DNA of 64,000 nt, from assembly GCA_965240325.2 (NCBI GenBank), contig OZ251242.1:1240001-1304000 (forward strand), given 5' to 3'. Of this stretch, positions 42,124-51,502 are shown piece after piece. The translations under genes and the position numbers were made by a program. The notes under the pieces are model-generated. The model made no database searches and was not told where the DNA came from. It worked only from the letters and a program-made list of their open reading frames with translations. How positions within the stretch are numbered: the first letter of the stretch is position 1; each line of letters starts with the position of its first letter. This DNA comes from Rebecca billardiae RCC1528 (Eukaryota > Haptophyta).

Positions 42124-45100
42124 ATGGGCGTGCCCGCGCTCTTCAAGTGGCTCCGCCGCCGCTTCCCGCGCGCGATCACGGACGCCGTGGAGGAGGAGGC
42201 GTCGGCGTGCGAGCGTGACCCGGGCGCGTTCGACTGGAGCGGCCCCAACCCGCTGGGGTGCGAGGTGGACTGCCTGTACCTGGACATGAACGGCGTGCTG
42301 CACGCGTGCACGCACCCGCCCGACCGCCCCGCGCCGCCCTCGCTCCCCGCCATGCTCGACGAGATCTGCGCGTACGTCGACAGGCTGTGCGCGCTCGCGC
42401 GGCCGCGCGCGCTGCTCGTGCTCGCGGTCGACGGCGTCGCGCCGCGCGCGAAGATGAACCAGCAGCGCGCGCGGCGGTTCATGGCGGCGCGCGAGGCGGC
42501 GGTGAGCGACCGCGCGCGCCACGCCGCCGCCGACGAGTGGCGCGCGCGCGGCTTCGACCCGAGCGCGCACGCGGCCGGCGGCGGCGCCGCGCCGCCCGCC
42601 GCCGACGCGGACGCCGCCGACGCCGCCGACGCCGACGCGGCCGAGTCGGCGTCGGGCATGCGGGGCGGCGTGTTCGACCACACGTGCATCACCCCCGGCA
42701 CGGCCTTCATGGCCGCCGCCTCCGCGCGGCTGCACGCCCACGTCCTCGAGCGCCTCGCCGCCCACCCCGCGTGGGCGTCGCTTGCTGTCGTCTTCTCCGA
42801 CGCGGCCGAGCCGGGCGAGGGCGAGCACAAGATCCAGGCGCTGGTGAGGGCGGCGCGCGCGTGCGGGGCGTACGGGCCGCGGCTGACGCACGCCGTGTAC
42901 GGGCTCGACGCCGACCTGCTGCTGCTCGGCCTGTGCCTGCACGAGCCCCGCTGGCTGATCCTCCGCGAGACTGTGGAAAGTGCGCAGCCGGCCGGGGCGG
43001 GCTCGAGCGTGGCCGGGGGCGGGGCGCGGGGCAGGGGCGCGGCGCGCGGGCCTGTGGCGCGGTGCCCGCTGTGCAGGCGCGAGGGGCACGCCGCCGCGTC
43101 GTGCGAGCTCGCGCTCCTCGCCGCCGCGCCCGGCGCCACGCGCGCCGCCGCCGCGCCGATGCCGCTGATAGCGCACCGGCCGTTCACGTGGGTAAATCTG
43201 GGTGTGCTGCGCGAGTACTTGGCGCACCTGCTCGGGCCCGGCGGGTGCGCGCTGCCGCCGCCGCCGGCGGCGGCGGCTGCGGCGGGCGCGCAGCAGCAGC
43301 CCGGGCGCGCGCGCGCGGCCGAGGGCGGGCGTGGGCGGGGCCCCGCGGGCGCCGCTCCTGCGCTGCCCGCCGCCGAGGCGCCGCCGCCGCGCGGCGCGCC
43401 CCCGAGCCGCGCCGACCCCTCGCCGCCGCCGAGGCGCCATCTGGAGCCGGCGAGATTCGATCTCGAGATCGCGATCGACGACCTGGTGCTGCTCTCCTTC
43501 CTCGCCGGGAACGACTTCTTGCCGCACCTGCCGGGGCTCGAGGTGCACGCGGGCGCTATGGACGCGCTGCTGGGCGCGTACACGAGTGCGCGCGCGCGCG
43601 CGCCGGCGGGTCTCGCGCCGCTCGTCCGGCGCGGCGCGGTGCAGCGCGCGCCGCTGCTCTGCGTGCTGCGCGCGCTCGCGGAGGCGGAGGAGCGCGCGCA
43701 CGCGCGCGCGAGGGCGCGCGCGCTGCGCGCGGACGAGGCGCGGAGGCAGCGCAGGCGCGCGAGGCCGGTGGGCGGCGCGAGGCACACCGCCAGTGCACTC
43801 CCAGCGTGCGGCGATGGCGCTGCCGGCAGCTTGGAGGCGGAGGCGGAGGCGGCGGAGGCGGAGGGTGGCTCGGCCGCTGCGTTTGAGGCGCTGGTGAGGG
43901 CGCACACGGCCGCACTGCTCGCTGCGGAGGGGGCGGAGGCGGAGGAGGAGGAGGGCGGCGGCGGCGCCGCCGCCGCTGCAGCGCCGGCGGCGGCGGCAAG
44001 CGCGCCCGCCGCCGCGGCCCCCGCCCCGCCGCTCGCCGCCACCGCCGCCCTGGACTACCGCGCGTGCTGGTACGCGGAGCGGCTGGGCGGCGCGTTCGCA
44101 CGCACGGCGGGCGCGGTGCGCGGCCTCTGCCGCGACTACCTGCGCGGCCTGCAGTGGGTGGCGACCTACTACTGGAGAGGCTGCGGCGCGTGGCGCTTCG
44201 GCTTTGAGCACCACTACGCGCCTTTCGCCTCCGACCTGGTCGCCGCCCTCGAGGCGCTGGACGATGCCGCGTTCGGCGCGCTGCTGGCGCCCACCGCCGC
44301 GGAGCGCGCGCCGCCGCTGCGCCCGCTGCGGCAGCTGATGGCGGGTGCGCGCCGCGCGCCGCCGCCCAGCGGCTGCCCTGCCCTGCCGCAGCCGGAGCGT
44401 GCGGCCGCGAGCGCCCGCCGCTTCGCCGTGCGCGCGCCCAGCCCCCCGCCGCCCCTCGGCAAGAGCCTCCCCGCCCCTGCGCGCGCCCTGCGCCCTCCGC
44501 GCGCGCGCTCGCTCACCCTAACCCCGAGCCCTAACCCTCCGCGCGTTCGCTCTCCGCAGTGCTGCCCCCGGCGAGCGCGCACTGCGTGCCGCCGCCGTAC
44601 CGCCCGCTGATGCTGGACGCCGCGTCGCCGCTGGCGCGCTTCTACCCGCGCGCGTTCAAGCTCGACCTGCGCGGGTGCACCGAGGCGTGGCAGGGGGTGG
44701 CGCTGCTCCCCTTCATCCAGCTCGACGCGCTGGAGGCCGCGCTCGACACACTCGACGCCTCCGCGCCGCGCCGGCCGCCTGACGGCCCCGGAGCACCCCG
44801 GCGCGAGCGCGGCGCGCTCAGCGCAGCCGAGCGCGCGCGCGACCAGCCGGCGCCTGCGCGGCTGTACGCGCGCGCGCAGAGCGAGCTCGGCGGGCGGATC
44901 CGCGCGGCGTGCGCCGCGGGCGCGGCGGGCGCCCGGCTGCGCTGCGACGCCGGCGTGCCCGTCGCCGGCCGCGTCTGGAACGGGCGCGCCGCGCACCCGC
45001 CCGCGCGCGCGGGTGCGCCTGCCGCGGCGCGCCCGTCCTCAGCCGTGCTCGTGGCGGATCTGCAGGTGGACGCACCGGCGGCGGACGCGCTGCGCTTCGG

Positions 45101-45479
45101 CCGGCTGGAGGGCGCGAGCTCGCCGCCGCCGGTGCTCGCGCTGGACGACGTCGTCGCCGCGGCGGACGGCGCCGAGCGCGCGCTGCGCGAGCTGACGCGC
45201 CTGCCGCCGCCCGCCGGTGCGGCGGGTGCGGGCCGCGGTGAGGCGCGCGACGCGGCGCCGCCGAGGTCGGGCGCGCCGCGCGCGAGGCCCGAGGCGGCTG
45301 GGCCCGAGCAGCCCTCGGCGCGCGCGCCCGCCAAGAAGAAGCGCAGGCACGGCGGCGCAAAGGGCGGCGCGCGCGACGGCGGCCAGCCGGAGCAGCCGCC
45401 GCCCGCGGCTGGCGACGCGTCACGCCCGTCCGCGCCGCCGGCGTTCGACCCGTCGACGTGCATCGGCTTCTCGTTGTAG
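42124..45479 (+). CDS. XRN2/Rat1-like 5'-3' exoribonuclease (2 exons)
   Basis: Exons 42124-44344 and 44560-45479 give 1046 residues. The junction ATG GCG G|TG CTG restores QLMAVLPPASAHCVPPPYRP, a conserved XRN segment. N-terminal hallmarks: MGVPALFKWLRRRFPRAI at the start, LYLDMNGVLHAC, VLAVDGVAPRAKMNQQRARR, SDAAEPGEGEHKIQAL (acidic metal site, near residue 233), VYGLDADLLLLGL and LLSFLAGNDFLPHLPGLEVH. A CX2CX4HX4C zinc knuckle (C314, C317, H322, C327) and a basic AKKKRRHGG stretch near the end favour the nuclear Rat1/XRN2 type over cytoplasmic XRN1. The length also fits. Low-complexity Ala/Arg inserts flank residues 380-440 and 540-640. Rat1 degrades 5'-monophosphate RNA and drives transcription termination. 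Confidence 0.9.
44515..44540. repeat. Telomere-like CCCTAA copies in the exonuclease intron
   Basis: CACCCTAACCCC and AGCCCTAACCCTCC lie in the 215 bp intron, close to its acceptor. Confidence 0.6.
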
Positions 45480-45743
45480 CCGTAGCCGTCGCCTTGCCGG
45501 GCTGCCCGCCGCCGCCCGCCCGACGGCGACGCGCCAGCGCTGGCCAAGTCGCTCGTGATCGTCCGCCATCATCGTCCTGAGCAAGGGGGTTGTCCTGTGG
45601 CTGTTCATGAGCGAGCGGGATGTGTAACGAGGGTCGAGGCTCAGCCAATGACGAGCGCCGTCCGAGCTGGTTATGTTAGTTGCGGCTTGGACTGCTGATC
45701 AGCAGGTCGGCCGGCCGCTCGCCGCCTCGGGCCGCGGGAAGCT

Positions 45744-46624
45744 ATGGCGCCAGAACGGCCGCGGCCGATGATCTTTGCGCTGATGCGCTACTCGCACGAC
45801 GCGCTGCGCGGCGCGGTCTCCGACTGCCGCGACGCCGTCGAGCGGGGCGACGCCGCCGCGTTCGCCTCCGAGTGGGAGGGCTACTGCCGCTTCCAGACGC
45901 TGCACCAGTACATGGAGGACGGCGTCTCGAAGAAGGGCAAGCTGGTCGCCGGCGGGCTCTGGGCGATCCTCGACGTGCACTTTGACGACCTCGCCGCCAA
46001 GCGCGGCTTCCGCAAGCTGCACACCGAGCTCGACAAGCTCGAGAAGCGCGTGGCCGACGCGAGCAAGCAGGGGTCGGCCGAGAAGCTCAAGGACGCGTGG
46101 GAGCCGTACGAGGAGAAGTGCCTCGCGCACTTCGCGCAGGAGGAGATGGCGGTCACGCCGAACATCCCGCTGCTTCCGCGCAACGGCATCGTGCTGCGCG
46201 ACGAGATGCGCGCGCACATCCTGCCGGGTGCGGCGCGCGGCGCGCGCCACGGAGCGGCCCACAGGCGCCGCACCCCGCGACGCGCGCGCGCGCGCTCAGC
46301 CCTGCGCCCCCGCCGCCCTCACTCCCGATCCCGCCCCGGGCAGCCGTGCCCGAGGAGGACATGCCCTTCTTCGTCACGTACGCCACCGCGAAGCTCGAGA
46401 AGCACTACCCGCGCGACGCGCACGTGCGCACGTTTGTGCTCGCGCTGAGCGCGCTCGCCGAGTCTGAGCAGGAGTGGGGCGTGTGGCGGCACGCGGCACA
46501 GGAGGCGCTGGGCCAGGAGAAGCTGGACGCGCTCGGGGCGGAGATCGACCTGGGCCTGTGGGGCGTGAAGGCGTACCCGGAGGGCACGGGGCCTGAGTTC
46601 TTCGGGCCGGAGGAGGTGTGCTGA
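45744..46624 (+). CDS. Hemerythrin-type HHE protein (2 exons)
   Basis: Exons 45744-46227 and 46344-46624 give 254 residues; the phase-1 join yields RAHILPAVPEEDMPFFVTYA. The first ~140 residues form a four-helix hemerythrin bundle with the ligand set H18 (MRYSHDALRG), H54 and E58 (TLHQYMEDGV), H93 (FRKLHTELDKL), H129 and E133 (CLAHFAQEE). This is the usual H..HxxxE..H..HxxxE arrangement for a di-iron site. The second half is a helical extension with no clear metal site. Such proteins bind oxygen or NO or sense iron and redox state; the physiological ligand is unknown. No signal peptide is seen, so cytosolic. Confidence 0.82.
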
Positions 46625-47055
46625 GCGGCCATCTGGGAGCGCTCGCCGCACCCGACACGACTGTGTCTGTGACAGTGTCCCGGACCGTCTGTGAGTCGGG
46701 GCGCCGCGCCAGCCTGCGACTCTCAACTGCAGCGTGCCGACGTGTCGCGTAGAATTGGCGTGGCGCGGCCGCCTCGCGCCACGCCGGCTGCGGGCAGTGG
46801 GCCTGATGACGACCAGGTCCGCATGCCGACAAGGCCCGGTTGAGGGCAGCCAGTGCGCGCGCTTCTGCGTGTTGCTGACCAATACAGACCATCAGAATGT
46901 CACACTCATGAACAGTCTCACTCACAGGCGCGCGCATTGATTTGCGAAAAAATGGCCGAGGAGAAAGCCCGAGCACCGAAAATCGGCGGCGCGCGTCTTC
47001 TCGCGTCCGCTTCTCGCGTCGGCCGGCGCCTTCCGCCCGCCTCGCCGCCGCCGCC
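46625..47055. other. Intergenic, presumed promoter of the ABCG gene
   Basis: 431 bp between two plus-strand genes; nothing distinctive beyond a modest AT rise at 46890-46960. Confidence 0.4.
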
Positions 47056-49056
47056 ATGGACCCCACGCCGCTGCTCGACCCGACGGCGCACGTGGAGGAG
47101 GGCGTGCCGACGGGCCCTGGCGCCGCCGCGATGGGCGTGCAGCTGCGCGTGCGCGGCGTGAGCCACTCGGTCGCCGTGCGCGGCGCGCGCGCGCGCAAGC
47201 CGATTCTGAGCGGCATCGACGCGCTCTTCAGTCCGGGCAGCCTCACCGCGCTGATGGGCGCGTCCGGCGCGGGCAAGACGACGCTGCTCACGCTGCTGCG
47301 CACGGGCACGCCCACCGCCGGCGAGATCCTCGCCAACGGCCGGCCGTACACCAAGCTCGCGCGCAAGCTGATCGTGACGGTGCCGCAGGACGACGTGCTG
47401 CTGCCTGGGCTGAGCGCGCACGAGATGCTCTCGTACGCGGCGGAGCTGCGGCTGCCCGCGAGCGTGGGCTCGGCGGGCCGCGCCGCGCGCGTGCGCGCCG
47501 TGCTCGCGCAGCTGCACCTCGGCGACGAGTGCGCGCACACGCGCATCGGCTCTGTGGAGGAGCGAGGGCTGTCGGGCGGGCAGCGCAAGCGCGTCTCCAT
47601 CGGCCTCGAGCTGCTCACCGACCCGCCGGTGCTGCTGCTCGACGAGCCGACGTCGGGGCTGGACGCGAAGATGGCGCGCGACGTCGTCGCCATCCTGCGC
47701 GCGCTCTCCTCCGAGGGCCGCACCGTCATCGCCACCATCCACCAGCCGTCCGCGCGCGTGTTCGGAGCGTTCGACCGACTGCTGCTGCTCAGCGCGGGCG
47801 GCGTCGCGTACGCGGGCCGCGTGGAGGGCGCGGAGGTGTACTTTAGCGCGCAGGGGTTCCCCACGCCGGAGCACGAGAACCCGGCGGACTACTACCTCCA
47901 GCTGCTGCAGGACCCCGAGGAGGCGGGCGGGCGCGACCTGCTCGAGGCGTGGGCCGAGTGGCGCGGCGGGCGCGGCGCGGCGCGCGCCGCGGCATCGGAG
48001 GGCGCGGCCGCGGACGTGCCCGAAGCGGACGAGGAGGCGGCGGACGCGCGCCCGCCGCCGCACCTCGCACACGCCGCGTCGTCGTTCGGCGGCGAGCTCC
48101 TGCCGCTCGACGGCAGCGCGCAGTACGCCGTCTCGCGCGCCGCGCAGACCTGGGTGCTGCTGCGCCGCCGGCTGTACGACGCCGCCAAGGACCGCACCAA
48201 GCTCGGTCGCTCGCTCGCGCTCCGCCTTACGCTCGGCGTGCTCGTCGGCGTGATCTGGCTGGGCTCGGGGCGCGACGCGTCGTACACGTCGATCTTCCCG
48301 ACGACGGGCGCGCTCTTCCTCGTCGTGAACAACTCGGTGATGGACACGCTCTTCGAGACGGTGCTGCAGTTCCCGCTGCAGCGCGCGCTGCTGCACCGCG
48401 AGTACGTGAACGGTACGTACGCGCTCGGCGCGCACTACGCGGCGCTGCAGCTGGCAAACCTCGTCTTCTGCTCGCTCTCCGCCGCGCTGCTCGGCGCGCC
48501 GGTGTACCTGCTCGTCGGGCTGGACCTCTCGCCGCCGCGCGTGGGCGCGTTCGTCGGGCTGCTCGTGCTGATGGCGCTCATCGGCGCGTGCCTCGGCGTG
48601 ATCGTCGGCGCGACGACCGCGGACATCGACTCGGCGCGCGGCGCCATCATGCCGACGCTCGTGCCCCTTCTCATCTTCTCGGGCTACCTGATCCCGCTCC
48701 GGAAGATCCCGGCGTACTTCCGCTGGATCTACTACGGCTCGTTCTTCCAGTACGGCTTCGGCGCGCTGCAGCTCAACGAGCTCGCCGCGCGTAACTTCAC
48801 CGCCGACTGCCCCGCCGAGCTGGCGGAGGAGGCGGCGGCGGCGCTCATCCACCGCGCGCTGCCAGACCTGCCGCTGCCGCCGCTGCCCAACGCGACGTGC
48901 ACCGGGCAGGACTACCTCGAGTCGGTGCAGCTGTGGCCGCCGCCGTACGGCGGGCTGAAGGGGTACTTCGCCATCCTCGGCGCGTACCTGCTGCTCTTCC
49001 TGCTGCTCGCGTACCACGTGCTCGCCTCGCGCGTCAAGCAGCAGGCGCGCGCGTGA
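47056..49056 (+). CDS. ABCG-type half-transporter
   Basis: 666 residues, single exon; the ATG at 47056 has an ideal GCCGCCATGG context. The nucleotide-binding domain comes first: GASGAGKTTLL (Walker A, ~residue 68), VPQDDVLLPGLSAHEML (Q-loop), LSGGQRKRVSIGLELLTDPP (signature), VLLLDEPTSGLD (Walker B and D-loop), TVIATIHQPSARVF (switch His). A ~90-residue acidic linker precedes six predicted membrane helices from about residue 385 (LALRLTLGVLVGVIWLG) to the C-terminus (YFAILGAYLLLFLLLAYHVL). An extracellular loop with NxT sites precedes the last helix. This NBD-TMD order defines the ABCG/White subfamily, which exports lipids, sterols, pigments or xenobiotics as dimers. Substrate unknown. The RKIPAYFRWIYYGSFFQYGF segment is characteristic. 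Confidence 0.94.
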   Translation: MDPTPLLDPTAHVEEGVPTGPGAAAMGVQLRVRGVSHSVAVRGARARKPILSGIDALFSPGSLTALMGASGAGKTTLLTLLRTGTPTAGEILANGRPYTKLARKLIVTVPQDDVLLPGLSAHEMLSYAAELRLPASVGSAGRAARVRAVLAQLHLGDECAHTRIGSVEERGLSGGQRKRVSIGLELLTDPPVLLLDEPTSGLDAKMARDVVAILRALSSEGRTVIATIHQPSARVFGAFDRLLLLSAGGVAYAGRVEGAEVYFSAQGFPTPEHENPADYYLQLLQDPEEAGGRDLLEAWAEWRGGRGAARAAASEGAAADVPEADEEAADARPPPHLAHAASSFGGELLPLDGSAQYAVSRAAQTWVLLRRRLYDAAKDRTKLGRSLALRLTLGVLVGVIWLGSGRDASYTSIFPTTGALFLVVNNSVMDTLFETVLQFPLQRALLHREYVNGTYALGAHYAALQLANLVFCSLSAALLGAPVYLLVGLDLSPPRVGAFVGLLVLMALIGACLGVIVGATTADIDSARGAIMPTLVPLLIFSGYLIPLRKIPAYFRWIYYGSFFQYGFGALQLNELAARNFTADCPAELAEEAAAALIHRALPDLPLPPLPNATCTGQDYLESVQLWPPPYGGLKGYFAILGAYLLLFLLLAYHVLASRVKQQARA

Positions 49057-49547
49057 GACCCCATCACCATGGAGGTGACGTCCTGACAGGCCGGACCAGT
49101 CATCAATTATTGGCGCAAGGGCACCGCCATATTCATCAGGAACGGTGCGCTCAAGACTCGCAATTGTAGTCGAATGCGCTCAACTTTTCGAATCGGATGC
49201 CCACGAAGCACGCAGTTTGTGGGTCAGGAGCACACGCGCGCGTCGCAAGTTCAGGGTTCGGACCGTGCAACGGCGCTTTTCTGTGGTTGGCTGTTGAGGG
49301 TTCGTCTACATGGATATCTCTGGTTTCAGGTTGAGCGCTTTTAACGAGGAGAGGCGATCGACCAATGACGTGCCCGTACTCAGCTGAGTTTTGGTGCGAT
49401 GTATTGCCGAGACCGACCAAATCATGTGCGGTTGTCGTCAAGTCGTTGCGCTTTGGGGCGACGAGTTTCTGACCCGTCTTGCCCTGTGCTCGGCACCGCC
49501 CGAGCGACGGCCCTTGGCCGAGTGACCATCTCAAACCGCGCACGCTC
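49057..49547. other. Intergenic, presumed promoter of the Rh-type channel gene
   Basis: 491 bp of lower GC than its neighbours. No gene or defined motif is recognised. Confidence 0.4.
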
Positions 49548-51206
49548 ATGCCCGTGATCCAGCCGCTCGAGAAGCATGGGGGCGCTGGCGAAGGCGCCTC
49601 GGCCCACGGCGAGGAGACCAACGCGAACAATGGCGGCAGCGTCGGCGGCGGCTCGCGCCGCGGCTCGGCGCGTATGCACTACACGCTCGGCAGGTCGGCG
49701 GTGGTGCTCGCGTGGCCGATGCGCCCGTTCGCGAACATGCTCTGCGCGCTCACGCTCACCCTTGTCATCCTCTTCGCCCTCTTCGTCGGCCACGCCCCCG
49801 CCGGCGACCACGAGCAGAACTACCTGATGTTCTCGCACGTGTCGATCATGATCTTTGTCGGCTTCGGCTTCCTCATGACGTTCCTCCGCCGGTACTCGAT
49901 GGCGGCGATCGGGCTCAACTTCATCGCGGTACGCGCGGCGTCGTGTGACTCACGCCAGTCAGCCCTCCCCCCCCCTCCCCCCCCCGCGCGCACGCGGCCT
50001 TGGGCTCACGGCGCGCACCCGTCACCGCCGCGCGCGCGCCCCCCCGCCTGCCTTCCGCCTGCCTTCCTTGCCTCCTGCTCCCTTCAGTCGGTGCTCGTGA
50101 TGCTCGAGGCGATCCTCATCGTGGGCGCGCTGGCGAGCGCGGAGCACGCCGACCTGCGGCGCGACCTGCAGTTCATCAAGCTCGACGTGGCGATGCTCGT
50201 GCAGGGGCTCTTCGCCGCCGCGGCGGGGATGATCTCGTTTGGCGCGGTGCTGGGCAAGGCGAGCCCGACGCAGGTGCTGCTGCTGCTCGCGCTCGAGGTG
50301 CCGCTGTACGCGCTCAACGCGGTGCTGTGCTTCGAGGGCGTGTTCGTGCCGATGGGCGCGATCGACGCGGGCGGCGCGATCGTGATCCACACGATGGGCG
50401 CGTACTTCGGCCTCGCCGCCTCGCTGCGCATGTTCCGCGACCGCGACGAGCTCGGCGCGAGCCACGCCAAGAACGCCGCGTCTTACGCGTCCAACGTGAG
50501 CAGCATGGTGGGCACCATCTTCCTGTGGATCCTGTGGCCCTCGTTCAACGGGATCTTCACGGGCGAGGCGAGGACCGTCGCCATCGTCAACACAGTCCTC
50601 TCCATCTCGGGCGCCACGCTCGCCACCTTCGCGCTCTCCGCGCGCGTGTTTGGCGACAAGCTAGACATGGTGCTGGTGCAGAACGCGACGCTGGCGGGCG
50701 GCGTCGCGATGGGCGCGGTGCCGCACCTGCCGCTCTCGCCGGGGGTGGCGCTGGCGATCGGCTGCGCCGCGGGCGCGCTCTCGTGCACCGGCTTCTCCCT
50801 CGTCGGCCCGTGGCTCGAGGCGCGCATCGGGCTCAAGGACACGTGCGGCGTGCACGCGCTGCACGGGATGCCCGGCGTTCTCGGCTCGCTCGTCGGAGCG
50901 GTCGCGCTCGCCGCGATGCCGCAGCACGCGGCCGCGCCGGGCGCGGCGGGCGCGGAGGTGCTCGCGCTGCTCGTCACGCTCGCCATCGCCATCCTCGGCG
51001 GGCTCGCGTGCGGCGAGCTCGTCTCCCGCGTCGACGCCGTCCCCGACGCGCACGACCGTTACGACCTCGCGTTCGAGGACGCGGCGCTCATCCAGTGCGA
51101 CCGCGAGCCGGACGAGGAGCTCACGAGGGCGAGGGCGGTGCACGACACGAAGCCGCCCGCGCACCCGGCCCCACCGCTCGCGGCGAGCGCGGTGGCGGGC
51201 GGATGA
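49548..51206 (+). CDS. Rh-type ammonium/ammonia channel (2 exons)
   Basis: Exons 49548-49928 and 50088-51206 give 499 residues. The 159 bp intron (GCG|GTACGC..CTTCAG|TCG) is rich in C/T runs and, unusually, is stop-free and in frame. The Rh/Amt fold is clear: MFSHVSIMIFVGFGFLMTFL, GAIVIHTMGAYFGLAASLRM (first pore His), NVSSMVGTIFLWILWPSFNG, DKLDMVLVQNATLAGGVAMG and KDTCGVHALHGMPGVLGSLV (second pore His). HVxIMIFVGFGFLM and DxxxVxNATLAGGV are diagnostic of the Rhesus rather than the Amt branch. The plasma-membrane protein conducts NH3/NH4+ and perhaps CO2. The N-terminal 45 residues are hydrophilic; the C-terminal tail is cytosolic and acidic. Confidence 0.93.
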   Translation: MPVIQPLEKHGGAGEGASAHGEETNANNGGSVGGGSRRGSARMHYTLGRSAVVLAWPMRPFANMLCALTLTLVILFALFVGHAPAGDHEQNYLMFSHVSIMIFVGFGFLMTFLRRYSMAAIGLNFIAVRAASCDSRQSALPPPPPPARTRPWAHGAHPSPPRARPPACLPPAFLASCSLQSVLVMLEAILIVGALASAEHADLRRDLQFIKLDVAMLVQGLFAAAAGMISFGAVLGKASPTQVLLLLALEVPLYALNAVLCFEGVFVPMGAIDAGGAIVIHTMGAYFGLAASLRMFRDRDELGASHAKNAASYASNVSSMVGTIFLWILWPSFNGIFTGEARTVAIVNTVLSISGATLATFALSARVFGDKLDMVLVQNATLAGGVAMGAVPHLPLSPGVALAIGCAAGALSCTGFSLVGPWLEARIGLKDTCGVHALHGMPGVLGSLVGAVALAAMPQHAAAPGAAGAEVLALLVTLAIAILGGLACGELVSRVDAVPDAHDRYDLAFEDAALIQCDREPDEELTRARAVHDTKPPAHPAPPLAASAVAGG

Positions 51207-51502
51207 GGCGCGCGCCTCGCGCCGTCGCCCTCCGAGCCGCCGTGCACCAGCTGCGCTGCTACCGGCGTTGCGCGATGCGGCGGCGGCCTATCCCGCGTAA
51301 TCCCGCCTGCTATAGCGCAGCGCAGTCGAGTCGTAGCGACGCGCCGCCGATGACCGGCGCGAGTCCGGCGACAAGTAGTCTGCGCCCGCCGTCCTGGTCA
51401 CGGCGGCGCGGGCCTTGCCGTACGACATAGCTCCGCTGGACTGGCACTGCTGCCGCACCGCGGCACTGCTGCCATCATATTGATCATCATGCATGCTGTA
51501 GG

